Below are positions 1 to 8,071 of a stretch of DNA of 64,000 nucleotides, piece by piece. The position numbers and the translations under genes are program-made. Numbering within the stretch: position 1 is the stretch's first letter; each line of letters starts with the position of its first letter. The notes under the pieces are model-generated. The model had not been told where the DNA came from. It worked only from the letters and a program-made list of their open reading frames with translations, and did not search any database. This stretch comes from Magnetovibrio sp. PR-2 (GTDB taxonomy: Bacteria; Pseudomonadota; Alphaproteobacteria; Rhodospirillales; Magnetovibrionaceae): positions 93,647 to 157,646 of the forward strand of contig NZ_JBAHUR010000010.1 in the NCBI RefSeq assembly GCF_036689815.1. Direction: 5' to 3'.

Positions 1-25
1 CCCTTTCATTTGAGGAAGAAAAAAC

Positions 26-1144
26 GTGTCCAACACCAAAAATATTTTGATGGTCGCCGGCGACGGCATCGGCCCGGAAGTGATGAACGAAGTCAAAAAG
101 GTCATCGACTGGTCCAACGACAAACGCGATACCGGCTTTCAGATCGAAGAAGACCTGGTCGGCGGTGCGTGTTACGACGTGCACAAATGTGCCGTCACCG
201 ATGAAACAATTGAAAAAGCCAAAGCCGCCGACGCTGTGATGCTGGGCGCAGTGGGCGGTCCGAAGTGGGACAACGACACAAGCATGGCCCGCGAACACCG
301 TCCCGAAGCCGGTCTGCTGGCTTTGCGCAAAGAGCTCGACCTGTTCGCCAACCTGCGCCCGGCGTTGGTGTTCGACGCGCTGATCGACAGCTCCACCTTG
401 AAGCCCGAGGTCGTGCGCGGTTTGGACATCATGATTGTGCGCGAACTCACCGCCGGTGTGTACTTCGGCGAGCCCCGCGGTGAAGAACTGCGCGACGGTG
501 TGCGTTATGGTTTGGATACGCAAATCTACAACGAAAACGAAATCACCCGCGTGGCCCGTGTGGCGTTTGACTTGGCCAAGAAACGCAACAACAAAGTGAC
601 CTCCGTTGAAAAAGCCAACGTGATGGAATCAGGTCTGTTCTGGCGCAAGGTTGTCAAAGAACTGCATGAAGCTGAATTCAGCGATGTCGAGCTTGGCAAC
701 ATGTACGCCGACAACTGCGCCATGCAGCTGGTGCGCTGGCCGGGCCAATTCGACGTCATCGTCACCGACAACCTGTTCGGCGATCTGCTGTCCGATTGCG
801 CCGCCATGCTCACGGGCTCGCTGGGCATGTTGCCGTCCGCAAGCTTGGGCACCAAAGATCCAAAAACGGGCCGCATCCCGTCCATGTACGAACCGGTCCA
901 CGGCTCGGCCCCCGACATCGCGGGCGAAGGCAAAGCCAACCCGCTGGCCATGCTGCTCAGCCACTCCATGATGTTGCGTTACAGCTTCGACATGGGCGAT
1001 GACGCGGATCAGTTGGACAGCGCGGTGCAAAGCGTGCTGGCCCGAGGCCTGCGCACCGGAGACATCATGACCGACGGCTGCACCCAAATCAGCACATCTG
1101 AAATGGGCGATGCGGTGATCGAGGAGCTGGAGAAGCTGAATTAA
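26..1144 (+). CDS. leuB: 3-isopropylmalate dehydrogenase
   Basis: Cytoplasmic NAD-dependent oxidative decarboxylation of 3-isopropylmalate in leucine synthesis. At 372 residues it has the usual length. Family motifs run in order: GDGIGPEV near the N terminus, [11 protein letters not shown], the [14 protein letters not shown] block with catalytic Tyr146, [10 protein letters not shown] with Lys196, the metal-binding [10 protein letters not shown] segment from about residue 248, and [13 protein letters not shown]. The start is a GTG at 26, preceded by a GAGGAAG ribosome site; there is no better in-frame ATG upstream within the window. The typical RELTGG motif reads RELTAG here, a mild variation. 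A strong hairpin terminator follows, so this is the end of a transcript that began outside the window. Confidence 0.97.
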   Translation: MSNTKNILMVAGDGIGPEVMNEVKKVIDWSNDKRDTGFQIEEDLVGGACYDVHKCAVTDETIEKAKAADAVMLGAVGGPKWDNDTSMAREHRPEAGLLALRKELDLFANLRPALVFDALIDSSTLKPEVVRGLDIMIVRELTAGVYFGEPRGEELRDGVRYGLDTQIYNENEITRVARVAFDLAKKRNNKVTSVEKANVMESGLFWRKVVKELHEAEFSDVELGNMYADNCAMQLVRWPGQFDVIVTDNLFGDLLSDCAAMLTGSLGMLPSASLGTKDPKTGRIPSMYEPVHGSAPDIAGEGKANPLAMLLSHSMMLRYSFDMGDDADQLDSAVQSVLARGLRTGDIMTDGCTQISTSEMGDAVIEELEKLN

Positions 1145-1172
1145 GCTTTTTCAAAGTTCTGAAAAACAAAGA

Positions 1173-1204
1173 AAGCCGGGTCTCGAAAGAGGCCCGGCTT
1201 TTTG
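1173..1204 (+). terminator. Rho-independent terminator of leuB
   Basis: AGCCGGG (1174-1180) pairs with CCCGGCT (1193-1199), followed by a T run, 29 bases after the leuB stop. Confidence 0.85.
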
Positions 1205-1231
1205 CTGGTCAGGTATTATTTGTGACGGGAG

Positions 1232-1600
1232 CTATGGGTAAAATCCATCTTTCAACGATCTCGCATTATCTCTGTTCGTAGAGCAGGTTCCCATGCGTCG
1301 ATCCGGGCTGTATATGGCATTCCCGTCCAGTCGTTGGTTGCTGTAGGTATAATATGTGAAATCGATTACCGTCCAGCCGTCTGCTTCAGTTGAGAGTGTA
1401 TTGATCAGGAGGTTGTCGGGATTTGGGGCGTGCCCGTCTGAAGAACTATTATTGGTATGGACAATGCGACAAGTCCTTGAAATCACATATTGGGCAAATC
1501 GCCCCACGCTTGGGTCCACACCAGGTGCATACCCACTTGTCTGACAGCCCCCAACGGCCAGAGCTAGAAAGACGGGGAAAAATATAAGTTTTGTCGGCAT
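1232..1600 (-). CDS. small predicted lipoprotein, unknown function
   Basis: A 122-residue protein with a short hydrophobic signal peptide ending in the lipobox AVGGC (Cys about residue 19), so probably anchored in the membrane facing the periplasm. I do not recognise the mature domain. Its pattern (a DGW motif, Tyr-rich strands, then LDGNAIYS and a TCST tail) resembles that of the gene immediately upstream, which also has a GCQT lipobox. The two are probably diverged tandem copies, 6 bp apart and likely cotranscribed. No enzyme motif is visible. Confidence 0.7.
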   Translation of the reverse strand: MPTKLIFFPVFLALAVGGCQTSGYAPGVDPSVGRFAQYVISRTCRIVHTNNSSSDGHAPNPDNLLINTLSTEADGWTVIDFTYYTYSNQRLDGNAIYSPDRRMGTCSTNRDNARSLKDGFYP

Positions 1601-1606
1601 GATTTC

Positions 1607-1972
1607 CTACTTCCCGTAAGGGGGTATAGTCGCAATAAAGTGCTTTGCGCTGGCTTGACCGTCGTTCCATTCTGCCGTTGAACAGGCCAATTCAGACGTT
1701 TTGGTGTTGGCATATATATCGAGACCCTGACTGCGTCGGTATGCCTTGGCCTTGATCCAACCGTCTTGGTCCGGCGCTGAAGCTGTCCAAATCTCAACAT
1801 CGTTGAGATAATTTTCGATGCTCGTTGCTGCTCTGGGCCCTGCACAGTGCTTTTTAACGAGACTGATGAGCCAAGTGTCATGTGGAGAAGCGGTGTTCGT
1901 CGTTTGACAGCCGCTGAGGATAGCGACAGCGCTTAATACAGTGGAGGCAACCCAGATTTTTTTTAATGTCAC
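1607..1972 (-). CDS. small predicted lipoprotein, unknown function
   Basis: A 121-residue protein with an N-terminal signal (Lys-Lys, a hydrophobic run, lipobox ILSGC). The mature part contains DGWIKAKAYRRSQGLDIYA and a late ACSTAEW segment that line up with DGW, LDGNAIYS and TCST in the downstream gene at 1232-1600. This supports a tandem duplication followed by divergence. It is the first gene of a two-gene minus-strand unit. The upstream region is shared with the asd leader region, so the two units are divergently transcribed. Function unknown. Confidence 0.7.
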   Translation of the reverse strand: MTLKKIWVASTVLSAVAILSGCQTTNTASPHDTWLISLVKKHCAGPRAATSIENYLNDVEIWTASAPDQDGWIKAKAYRRSQGLDIYANTKTSELACSTAEWNDGQASAKHFIATIPPYGK

Positions 1973-2063
1973 TAATCAAAATCCTCAATCAAATGTATGC
2001 ATAGATGAAGCGCGCACAATCATAAAGTCGGAACTGGGTTGAGTAAATGGCTAAAGCATTCCC

Positions 2064-2092
2064 TTGCCATACCCCTCAAATCCCGCTACAAA
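2064..2092 (+). promoter_or_regulatory. candidate sigma-70 promoter for asd leader
   Basis: TTGCCA (2064-2069), a 17-bp spacer and TACAAA (2087-2092) match the -35/-10 consensus at 5/6 and 4/6. The implied start near 2099 lies about 24 bases before the leader peptide ATG. Confidence 0.45.
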
Positions 2093-2122
2093 TCCCCCAA
2101 GATTTAAAGCTAAGGACAAGAC

Positions 2123-2242
2123 ATGAGCCACGTTTCGGCACATTTTGAGAATTTCTCCGCCACGGCACCTGCCGCTGGCGCGCCCGTGCTTGGGCTGTCC
2201 TTTGCAAAAACCACCACCAAAACCACCAAGACTGCTGTTTAG
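2123..2242 (+). CDS. Thr/Lys-rich leader peptide of asd
   Basis: A 39-codon reading frame with an AAGGA ribosome site 7 bases before its ATG. Codons 29-37 (2207-2233) read KTTTKTTKT: six threonines, mostly ACC, and three lysines. Both are end products of the aspartate-semialdehyde branch that the downstream gene asd feeds. The frame ends at TAG (2240-2242), exactly where alternative RNA pairings begin. This is the classical layout of an amino-acid attenuator such as thrL of E. coli. The peptide itself is inferred to have no function beyond being translated. I know of no described homologue. Confidence 0.65.
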   Translation: MSHVSAHFENFSATAPAAGAPVLGLSFAKTTTKTTKTAV

Positions 2243-2300
2243 CGGGCTTTCGGTTTTGCTTAGAATGCAACCAGGCCCGCGGACAGCTCCGCGGGCTTCG
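2242..2300 (+). promoter_or_regulatory. candidate transcription attenuator of asd
   Basis: Two mutually exclusive pairings share one strand. GCCCGCGGA (2275-2283) pairs with TCCGCGGGC (2288-2296) as a perfect 9-bp hairpin (terminator-like). The same GCCCGC (2275-2280) can instead pair with GCGGGC (2242-2247), which overlaps the leader stop codon (antiterminator-like). A ribosome stalled on the Thr/Lys codons would leave 2242-2248 free; one reaching the stop would cover it. The terminator hairpin is followed by TTCGGTGT rather than a clean T run, so its strength is uncertain. Confidence 0.55.
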
Positions 2301-2354
2301 GTGTATGGGGCCCTTGGAGCACTTCCAAAGGCTCTTACATAGGAGAAGAAGAAA

Positions 2355-3380
2355 ATGGGTTTTAAAGTCGCCGTCGTCGGTGCCACGGGCAATGTGGGCC
2401 GCGAAATGATGCAAACGATGGTCGATCGCAACTTTCCGGCCGACGAAGTCGTCGCGCTGGCCAGCCATCGGTCCGTCGGCAAAGAAGTCGCTTATGGCGA
2501 TGACAAAACGCTGAAATGCGAAGACTTGGCAACGTATGACTTCACCGGAACCGACATCGTGCTGTCCAGCCCGGGCGCTTCGGTGTCTGCCGAGTTTTCC
2601 CCCAAAGCTGCGGCTGCGGGGGCTGTGGTCGTGGACAACACGTCGCATTTTCGCATGGACCCGGACGTGCCGCTGGTGGTTCCCGAAGTGAACCCTGAAG
2701 CCATCGCGGACTATAAGAAAAAGGGCATCATCGCCAACCCCAACTGCTCCACCATCCAAATGTTGGTGGCGTTGAAGCCGCTGCACGACTTGGGCACGAT
2801 CATGCGCGTCGTGGTTTCTACGTATCAGTCCGTTTCCGGTGGTGGCAAGTCGGCCATGGACGAGCTGTTCAACCAAACCCGCGGCGTCTATATGAACGAA
2901 CCGGCGGAGAAGCATCGTGAGAACTTCACCAAGCAAATCGCGTTCAACGTCATCCCGCACATCGACAAATTCATGGACGACGGCCAAACCAAAGAAGAAT
3001 GGAAAATGGTCGTCGAAACCAAGAAGATTTTGGATCCGAAGATCAAAGTCTGCGCCAACTGCGTGCGCGTCCCGGTGTTTATCGGTCACGCCGAAATGGT
3101 CAACGTGGAATTCGAACGCGAAGTGTCCGCCGACCAAGCCCGCGAAGCTTTGAGCGAAGCGCCCGGTTGCGTCGTGGTGGACCACCGCCAAGACGAGGGC
3201 TACGTCACCCCGGCAGAGTGCGCGGGCGAAGACGCGGTTTATATCTCGCGCATTCGCGATGACGCCTCAACGGAGAACGCGTTGAACTTCTGGTGCGTGT
3301 CCGACAACTTGCGCAAAGGCGCGGCGCTGAACACGGTGCAAATCGCCGAGATTTTAGCGAGTGACTATTTGGGCAAATAA
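2355..3380 (+). CDS. asd: aspartate-semialdehyde dehydrogenase
   Basis: NADPH-dependent reduction of aspartyl phosphate to aspartate semialdehyde, the branch enzyme for Lys, Thr, Met and diaminopimelate. It has 341 residues, the usual length. An N-terminal Rossmann motif VVGATGNVGREM is followed by NPNCSTIQM with catalytic Cys131, then SVSGGGKSAMDEL and the late VRVPVFIGHAEMVNVEFE segment containing substrate-binding and catalytic residues. The ribosome site GGAGAAG is followed by ATG. It lies downstream of the Thr/Lys-rich leader and attenuator-like hairpins, so expression is probably tuned by charged tRNA-Thr and/or tRNA-Lys. Confidence 0.97.
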   Translation: MGFKVAVVGATGNVGREMMQTMVDRNFPADEVVALASHRSVGKEVAYGDDKTLKCEDLATYDFTGTDIVLSSPGASVSAEFSPKAAAAGAVVVDNTSHFRMDPDVPLVVPEVNPEAIADYKKKGIIANPNCSTIQMLVALKPLHDLGTIMRVVVSTYQSVSGGGKSAMDELFNQTRGVYMNEPAEKHRENFTKQIAFNVIPHIDKFMDDGQTKEEWKMVVETKKILDPKIKVCANCVRVPVFIGHAEMVNVEFEREVSADQAREALSEAPGCVVVDHRQDEGYVTPAECAGEDAVYISRIRDDASTENALNFWCVSDNLRKGAALNTVQIAEILASDYLGK

Positions 3381-3406
3381 GCCAGATCAGACATGTTAAA
3401 AGAAAA

Positions 3407-3436
3407 CGCCCCGGCGCCTGCGTCGGGGCATTTTTG
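3407..3436. terminator. bidirectional terminator between asd and receiver gene
   Basis: GCCCCGG pairs with TCGGGGC. There is a T run on the plus side (3431-3435) and an A-rich flank on the other side, so it can serve both convergent genes. Confidence 0.75.
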
Positions 3437-3438
3437 CG

Positions 3439-4077
3439 TTAGGGCTTGGCCGTTGGCTCTTGCACCTGATCGTCGGGGTGGTCGGAGTCTGGGTTGAACA
3501 TGGCGTTGATTTGGTCTTGTTCCATAAGCTGTTCGTCGGGGACCGAGATTTCCTGGTTGTCGGCGCGGCGCTCTTGGGCGGTTTGTAGGTCTTGGCGACG
3601 ACGGTCGGGACCAAAAAAGCCCGGTGCACTGATGTATTGGCGCGGGCGTTCGATCACGGCGCGGATGCGCGAAAACAGGGATCTCGGTGATACGGGTTTG
3701 ACCAAAAACTCGTTCACGCCGACGTTGCGGGCCTGTTGAATGCGCCAAAATTCCGAGTGCGCCGACACCATGATAATGGGGACGAAGCGGTCTTCACTAT
3801 CCACTTGATTGCGGACGGTGCGGGTGAATTCGATCCCATCGAAGGGCTGCATTTCCCAATCGAGTAAGATGATATCCGGCGACCATGTCTTCATGATGGA
3901 AAGCGCTTCGGCTCCGTCGTTGGCTTCGCGGATTTGACGCACGTCAAAATGCATCAGCACTTCGCGCAAAATCTCGCGCATGAAACTGCTGTCTTCGACC
4001 ACAAGAAATTGCAGATTATGAAGATAGCCGTGTTCGTCGTCGGATTTGTCTGTTTTGCTTGTAAATACAGGACACAT
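3439..4077 (-). CDS. stand-alone response regulator receiver, FFGPDRRR type
   Basis: A CheY-like receiver with acidic pair Glu28-Asp29, phosphoacceptor Asp73 in LLDWEM and Lys in LVKPVSP, followed by a roughly 70-residue hydrophilic tail starting RQYISAPGFFGPDRRRQD. There is no DNA-binding or enzymatic output domain. The same tail motif occurs in the neighbouring paralogue, so it is probably a conserved partner-binding or localisation element. It lies 31 bp downstream of that paralogue and is likely cotranscribed. The ATG chosen has no good ribosome site and the first 20 residues are not part of the receiver fold, so the start is uncertain. No histidine kinase is adjacent. Confidence 0.85.
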   Translation of the reverse strand: MCPVFTSKTDKSDDEHGYLHNLQFLVVEDSSFMREILREVLMHFDVRQIREANDGAEALSIMKTWSPDIILLDWEMQPFDGIEFTRTVRNQVDSEDRFVPIIMVSAHSEFWRIQQARNVGVNEFLVKPVSPRSLFSRIRAVIERPRQYISAPGFFGPDRRRQDLQTAQERRADNQEISVPDEQLMEQDQINAMFNPDSDHPDDQVQEPTAKP

Positions 4078-4108
4078 AATCAGGCCATTCGGTTATGTAT
4101 CTTTGAGT

Positions 4109-4729
4109 CTAATGCGTTTGTGAATGTATGTCTTCTTCGTTTTCAGAATGATATTTGGCCAAACGGGCCGCACCCGGTTCTGAATTGAAATATGTGTTGA
4201 TTTCGTCCTGGCTCATGGAGCGATCCGGTGCGATTTCGTTGGGGCCGTGTTCGCGTCGTTCTTCATCGTGGGCGACATCATGACGGCGGCGGTCCGGACC
4301 AAAAAATCCCGGTGCAGCCACAAATGGGCGCGGATTTTCGATCACATTTCGAATGCGTGAGAACAGGGAATTGGCCGAAATCGGTTTGACCAGAAATTCC
4401 GTCACACCAGCATCGCGCGCGGCGGAAATGCGCCAATACTCTGAATATCCAGAAATCATGATGATGGGCATGTAGGGGGTTTGAATGTCGTCGGACGTGC
4501 GCACCATATGCGCAAACTCGATCCCATCGAACGGGGTCATTTCCCAATCCAACAAGACGATGTCGACCGGACAAGATTGCAAGATTTGAAGCGCCTCGGC
4601 ACCGTCACGGGCTTCTAACACATCGTGTACGCCCAACGCCATGAGAATGCGCCGAATGATCGTGCGCATGAACGTGTTGTCATCAACGATCAGGAACTTG
4701 ATCTTGGACAGGTAACATTGTTGTCCCAT
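4109..4729 (-). CDS. stand-alone response regulator receiver, FFGPDRRR type
   Basis: A 206-residue protein with receiver residues Asp16, Asp17, phosphoacceptor Asp61 (LLDWEMTPFDG) and Lys in FLVKPIS, then the tail RPFVAAPGFFGPDRRRHD. I chose the ATG at 4729 over the longer frame because AGGAGGACGAG sits directly before it. It is clearly paralogous to the next gene downstream: the same WEM-PFDGIEF, a [YF]WRI[QS]xAR helix, SLFSRIR and FFGPDRRR. It is first of the pair and carries the promoter region. The role is probably phosphotransfer or two-component signalling; the partner kinase is not visible here. Confidence 0.88.
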   Translation of the reverse strand: MGQQCYLSKIKFLIVDDNTFMRTIIRRILMALGVHDVLEARDGAEALQILQSCPVDIVLLDWEMTPFDGIEFAHMVRTSDDIQTPYMPIIMISGYSEYWRISAARDAGVTEFLVKPISANSLFSRIRNVIENPRPFVAAPGFFGPDRRRHDVAHDEERREHGPNEIAPDRSMSQDEINTYFNSEPGAARLAKYHSENEEDIHSQTH

Positions 4730-5171
4730 CTCGTCCTCCTCAAGCACAGCTTGCTTTCTTTTAATGGTAACACAAATAAGATTACAACTCAATTTAGCTT
4801 GCCCTTATATATGGTTTGCGCGTGAGCGGGTGCGAGAGAAAAGTGTGCAGCTTGAACAATTGGGGATCTATTCCCGAGGGGGCGGCATCTTCGTGCGGTT
4901 GGGCCCAGTTGGTTTGCACCGCCGAAAACCGGGCTCAAGGGGCCCGCAAAATACAGTTTTACCGGGCGATTGGGCGGCAATATCAAGATATTGCACTTTT
5001 TGCTAATTTAACCAGCAGTTGAAGGTGGTTAGTGGCCTGTCAGTGCGGCATCCTTGCGTTGAAAACCGGGGCTTGCCTTGAGGGCTCAACAAGGGCATAT
5101 TGCACCCTTCGCAGGTGCACAATAATAATTCGCACCCACAAAAAAATAGATCTATCAGTGGAGGCCTCCCC
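4730..5171. other. 442-bp divergent intergenic region with repeated ATTGCAC motif
   Basis: It holds the divergent promoters of the receiver pair and of the lyase/hydratase unit. Visible elements are a perfect inverted repeat GCAATATC-AA-GATATTGC (4977-4994), and the motif ATTGCAC at the right edge of that repeat and again near 5098-5104, the latter facing GTGCACAAT near 5115-5123 in an imperfect inverted repeat. No open frame is convincing. A TTG-start extension of the lyase (from 5100) is possible but lacks homology. These repeats are candidate operators. Confidence 0.4.
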
Positions 5172-6065
5172 ATGCCGACGACCGCGCGTCCGCGCCGTAG
5201 TGTTCTGTATATGCCGGGTTCCAACGCCCGCGCCCTTGAAAAAGGTCGCACGCTTGCGTGTGACGCTCTGATTATGGATTTGGAAGACGCTGTTGCGCCG
5301 GACGCCAAAGAGCAGGCCCGCGAACAGATCGTTGCAGCTTTGGGTGAAGGCGGTTACGGACAGCGCGAAATCTTGGTCCGCACCAACGGTTTGGACACAC
5401 CTTGGGGCTATGACGACATCGTCGCGGCGGCCGCGTCCGGTGCCGACGGCATTTTGCTGCCGAAGGTCGAAGACGCAGGCATGATTCGCCAGGCCGAACG
5501 CATCATGGACGCTGCCGGTGCTCCGGCAGAACAAAAAATCTGGTGCATGATGGAAACACCCTTGGGCATTTTGAACGCGCAAGACATTGGCGCCGCTAGC
5601 GACCGCGTTGGCGGCTTTGTCATGGGCACGTCGGACTTGGCCAAAGATATGCACGGCCACCACACCCGTGAACGCGTACCGTTCCAGTCTTCTTTGAGCC
5701 ACTGCGTTTTGGTTGCGCGGGCTTACGGCTTGGCGATTGTGGACGGCGTTCACTTGGACTTGGCCGATGACGAAGGCTTTGCCTATTCCTGTCAGCAAGG
5801 CCTGGAAATGGGCTTTGACGGCAAAACCCTGATCCACCCGAAAACCGTCGGCAAAGCCAATGAAGTCTTCGGGCCGAGCGAGAAGGCCGTCGCGTGGTCC
5901 AAAACCATCATCGACGCGTTCGAAGCCGCCCAGGCTGAAGGCAAAGGCGTGGTTGTGGTTGACGGCAAATTGGTGGAGAATCTTCACGTTGCCGAAGCCA
6001 AACGCTTGGTCGCCCTGTCCGATCTGATTTCACAAATGGAAGCCGACCTGGCGGACGCTGGGTAA
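5172..6065 (+). CDS. CitE/HpcH-family CoA-ester lyase, probably malyl-CoA/beta-methylmalyl-CoA lyase
   Basis: A 297-residue TIM-barrel lyase of the CitE family. RRSVLYMPGSN carries the CoA/substrate Arg, DLEDAVAPDAK the acidic motif, METPLGI and VDGVHLD the metal-binding carboxylates, and FDGKTLIHPKTV the C-terminal helix motif. Start ATG 5172 follows GGAGG; an in-frame TTG at 5100 was rejected. It is 17 bp upstream of mesaconyl-CoA hydratase, which makes cleavage of beta-methylmalyl-CoA (to glyoxylate and propionyl-CoA) or of malyl-CoA the likely reaction. The related malyl-CoA thioesterase (Mcl2) has very similar motifs, so the exact activity cannot be decided from sequence alone. Confidence 0.82.
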   Translation: MPTTARPRRSVLYMPGSNARALEKGRTLACDALIMDLEDAVAPDAKEQAREQIVAALGEGGYGQREILVRTNGLDTPWGYDDIVAAAASGADGILLPKVEDAGMIRQAERIMDAAGAPAEQKIWCMMETPLGILNAQDIGAASDRVGGFVMGTSDLAKDMHGHHTRERVPFQSSLSHCVLVARAYGLAIVDGVHLDLADDEGFAYSCQQGLEMGFDGKTLIHPKTVGKANEVFGPSEKAVAWSKTIIDAFEAAQAEGKGVVVVDGKLVENLHVAEAKRLVALSDLISQMEADLADAG

Positions 6066-6082
6066 GGGAGACACGAAAAAAC

Positions 6083-7141
6083 ATGTCCAACAAAATCGGC
6101 ACCGGAAACTTTTTTGAAGATTTTAAACTCGGCCAGTTGATCGCGCACGCCACGCCGCGCACCGTCACCGAAGGCGATGTGGCGTTGTACTGCGCCCTGT
6201 ACGGTTCGCGCTTTGCGGTTCAGTCCGGCGACACGTTCGCCATGGACATCGGATACGAAGCCGCGCCTATGGATGACCTGCTGGTTTTTCACGTGGTGTT
6301 TGGCAAGTCCGTGCCTGACATTTCGCTCAACGCGGTTGCCAACTTGGGCTACGCCAACGGTCGCATGGTCGCCCCGGTTTATGCAGGCGACACCCTGACG
6401 GCGAAATCCGAAGTCATCGGTTTGAAAGAAAACTCCAACGGCAAAACGGGTGTGGTTTACGTGCACACCGTGGGCGAAAACCAAAAAGGCGAAGTGGTTG
6501 CCGACTTCGTGCGCTGGGTGATGGTCAACAAAAAAGACCCGTCCAACCCCGCACCTGAAACGGTTGTTCCCGACCTGCCCAAGGCCGTCACCGCCGAACA
6601 CTTGGCCGCACCGACCGATTTGGACATGAAGGAATACGACTTCACCTTGGCCGGAAGCCCGTTCGTTTGGGAAGACTACGAAGCCGGCGAAAAAATCGAT
6701 CACGTTGATGGTTTCACCGTCGAAGAAGCCGAACATGCTTTGGCGACACGCCTCTATCAAAACACCGCGCGGGTGCATTTTAACCAGCACACAGAAAAAG
6801 ATGGCCGCTTTGGCAAGCGGATCGTCTATGGTGGACATGTGATTTCGATTTGCCGGTCCATCACGTTCAACGGATTGGGCAATGCGTTCAAGGTGGCCGC
6901 CATCAACGGCGGGCGTCACGTCGCTCCGATCTTTGCGGGTAACACCGTTTATGCGTGGTCGGAAGTTTTGGAAAAAATGGAAGTTCCGGGTCATCCGGGC
7001 CTGGGCGCTTTGCGCCTGCGCACGGTGGGTTTGAAAGATCAAAACGCCCAGGGCTTCCCGTACAAAGACGACGAAGGAAAATACGATCCGGCTGTCGTTT
7101 TGGATTTTGACTATACTGTTTTGATGCCGCGCCGTGTTTAA
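6083..7141 (+). CDS. mch: mesaconyl-CoA hydratase (MaoC family)
   Basis: Interconverts mesaconyl-C1-CoA and beta-methylmalyl-CoA in the ethylmalonyl-CoA pathway. It has 352 residues with two MaoC-type hot-dog domains. From memory it resembles the Rhodobacter enzyme over the whole length: GNFFEDFKLGQ, HATPRTVTEGDVALY, LYGSRFA, LLVFHVVFGK, GEKIDHVDGFTVEEAEH, ATRLYQNTARVHFN, GRRIVYGGH-like GKRIVYGGH and a closing DFDYTVLMPRR. It is cotranscribed with the lyase upstream and placed directly before sdhCDAB, linking C5-CoA assimilation to the TCA cycle. Its presence indicates growth on C2 units or polyhydroxybutyrate through this pathway; the other pathway genes are outside the window. Confidence 0.93.
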   Translation: MSNKIGTGNFFEDFKLGQLIAHATPRTVTEGDVALYCALYGSRFAVQSGDTFAMDIGYEAAPMDDLLVFHVVFGKSVPDISLNAVANLGYANGRMVAPVYAGDTLTAKSEVIGLKENSNGKTGVVYVHTVGENQKGEVVADFVRWVMVNKKDPSNPAPETVVPDLPKAVTAEHLAAPTDLDMKEYDFTLAGSPFVWEDYEAGEKIDHVDGFTVEEAEHALATRLYQNTARVHFNQHTEKDGRFGKRIVYGGHVISICRSITFNGLGNAFKVAAINGGRHVAPIFAGNTVYAWSEVLEKMEVPGHPGLGALRLRTVGLKDQNAQGFPYKDDEGKYDPAVVLDFDYTVLMPRRV

Positions 7142-7249
7142 GTGGAAAATAGATCGGACACGATCCACTTAGATACTGTGAAGCATTGATATCATACCCG
7201 TTGGGGGACGGGTTTCATTGGACCTCTGGAAGGGAGGGGAGCACTGCTC

Positions 7250-7645
7250 ATGCCTGACACGAACAGACCTCTATCACCACATTTGCAGGTTTATCGCCCG
7301 CAAATCACATCCGTCCTGTCGATTTTGCACCGGATCACCGGCGTCGCCTTGTCGTTCGCCGCGTTGTTGTTGGCCTATTGGCTGATTTCCGCTGCATACG
7401 GCCCCGAAGCCTTTGAACGCGCCCAGGCCTTGCTGGAATCCTGGTTTGGCCGTTTGGTGTTGTTCGGCTTCACGTTTGCGCTGTTTTATCACATGTGCAA
7501 CGGCATCCGTCACATCGGCTGGGACATGCGTTTGGGTTTCGACCTGCCGACGGTGCGCTTCACCGGCTTGCTGAGCGTGCTGGTTGCTGCTGCGCTGACG
7601 ATTATCACCTGGCTCATGGCTTACGGCCATGTCGATAAGCTTTAA
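7250..7645 (+). CDS. sdhC: succinate dehydrogenase cytochrome b556 subunit
   Basis: Membrane anchor of complex II. It has 131 residues and three hydrophobic helices. Signature N terminus RPLSPHLQVYRPQ, then SILHRITG, with heme-ligand and quinone-site region FYHMCNGIRHIGWD in helix 2. It opens the sdhCDAB operon, 108 bp after mch with a weak inverted repeat (ACCCGT/ACGGGT, 7196-7213) between, so transcription may be partly separate from mch. The ribosome site AAGGGAGGGG precedes the ATG. Confidence 0.95.
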   Translation: MPDTNRPLSPHLQVYRPQITSVLSILHRITGVALSFAALLLAYWLISAAYGPEAFERAQALLESWFGRLVLFGFTFALFYHMCNGIRHIGWDMRLGFDLPTVRFTGLLSVLVAAALTIITWLMAYGHVDKL

Positions 7646-7660
7646 GGAGGAGCGGATACA

Positions 7661-8065
7661 ATGATTAACACTCCTCAGGAGCAACGCATCTTGCAATCGA
7701 AACTGGGCCGCGTGCGTGGTCTGGGTTCCACTAAGGAAGGCGTGCACCACTGGTGGGCACAGCGCATGAGCGCCGTCGCTCTGCTGCCGTTGGCACTGTG
7801 GTTCGTCATTTCCGTCATTTCGTTGACCGGTTCGGATTACGCTTCGTTCACCGCGTGGGCGGGCGAGTTTGGCAACTCGGTATTGTTGGTTTTGTTGGTG
7901 GTCACCATGTTCCACCACGCGCAATTGGGCCTGCAGGTCGTGATTGAAGACTACATCCATTCCGAAATTTGGAAGGTTGGCCTTTTGCTATTTGTCAAAT
8001 ACGGCGCTGTCGTGTTTGGCTTCGGTGCCATCTTCGCCATTTTCAAAATCTCGATTGCTGGGTAA
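7661..8065 (+). CDS. sdhD: succinate dehydrogenase membrane anchor subunit
   Basis: A 134-residue second membrane anchor of complex II with three predicted helices. GVHHWWAQRMSA matches the SdhD signature, and FHHAQLGLQVVIEDYIHSE contains the heme-ligand His and quinone-site region. It starts 15 bp after sdhC with a GGAGGAG ribosome site and ends 6 bp before sdhA, consistent with one operon. Confidence 0.94.
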   Translation: MINTPQEQRILQSKLGRVRGLGSTKEGVHHWWAQRMSAVALLPLALWFVISVISLTGSDYASFTAWAGEFGNSVLLVLLVVTMFHHAQLGLQVVIEDYIHSEIWKVGLLLFVKYGAVVFGFGAIFAIFKISIAG

Positions 8066-8071
8066 CGCGCT

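Noticed and set aside
5100..5171. N-terminal extension of the CoA-ester lyase from TTG 5100
   Set aside because: GGAGG sits just before the ATG at 5172 and the extension resembles no family member.
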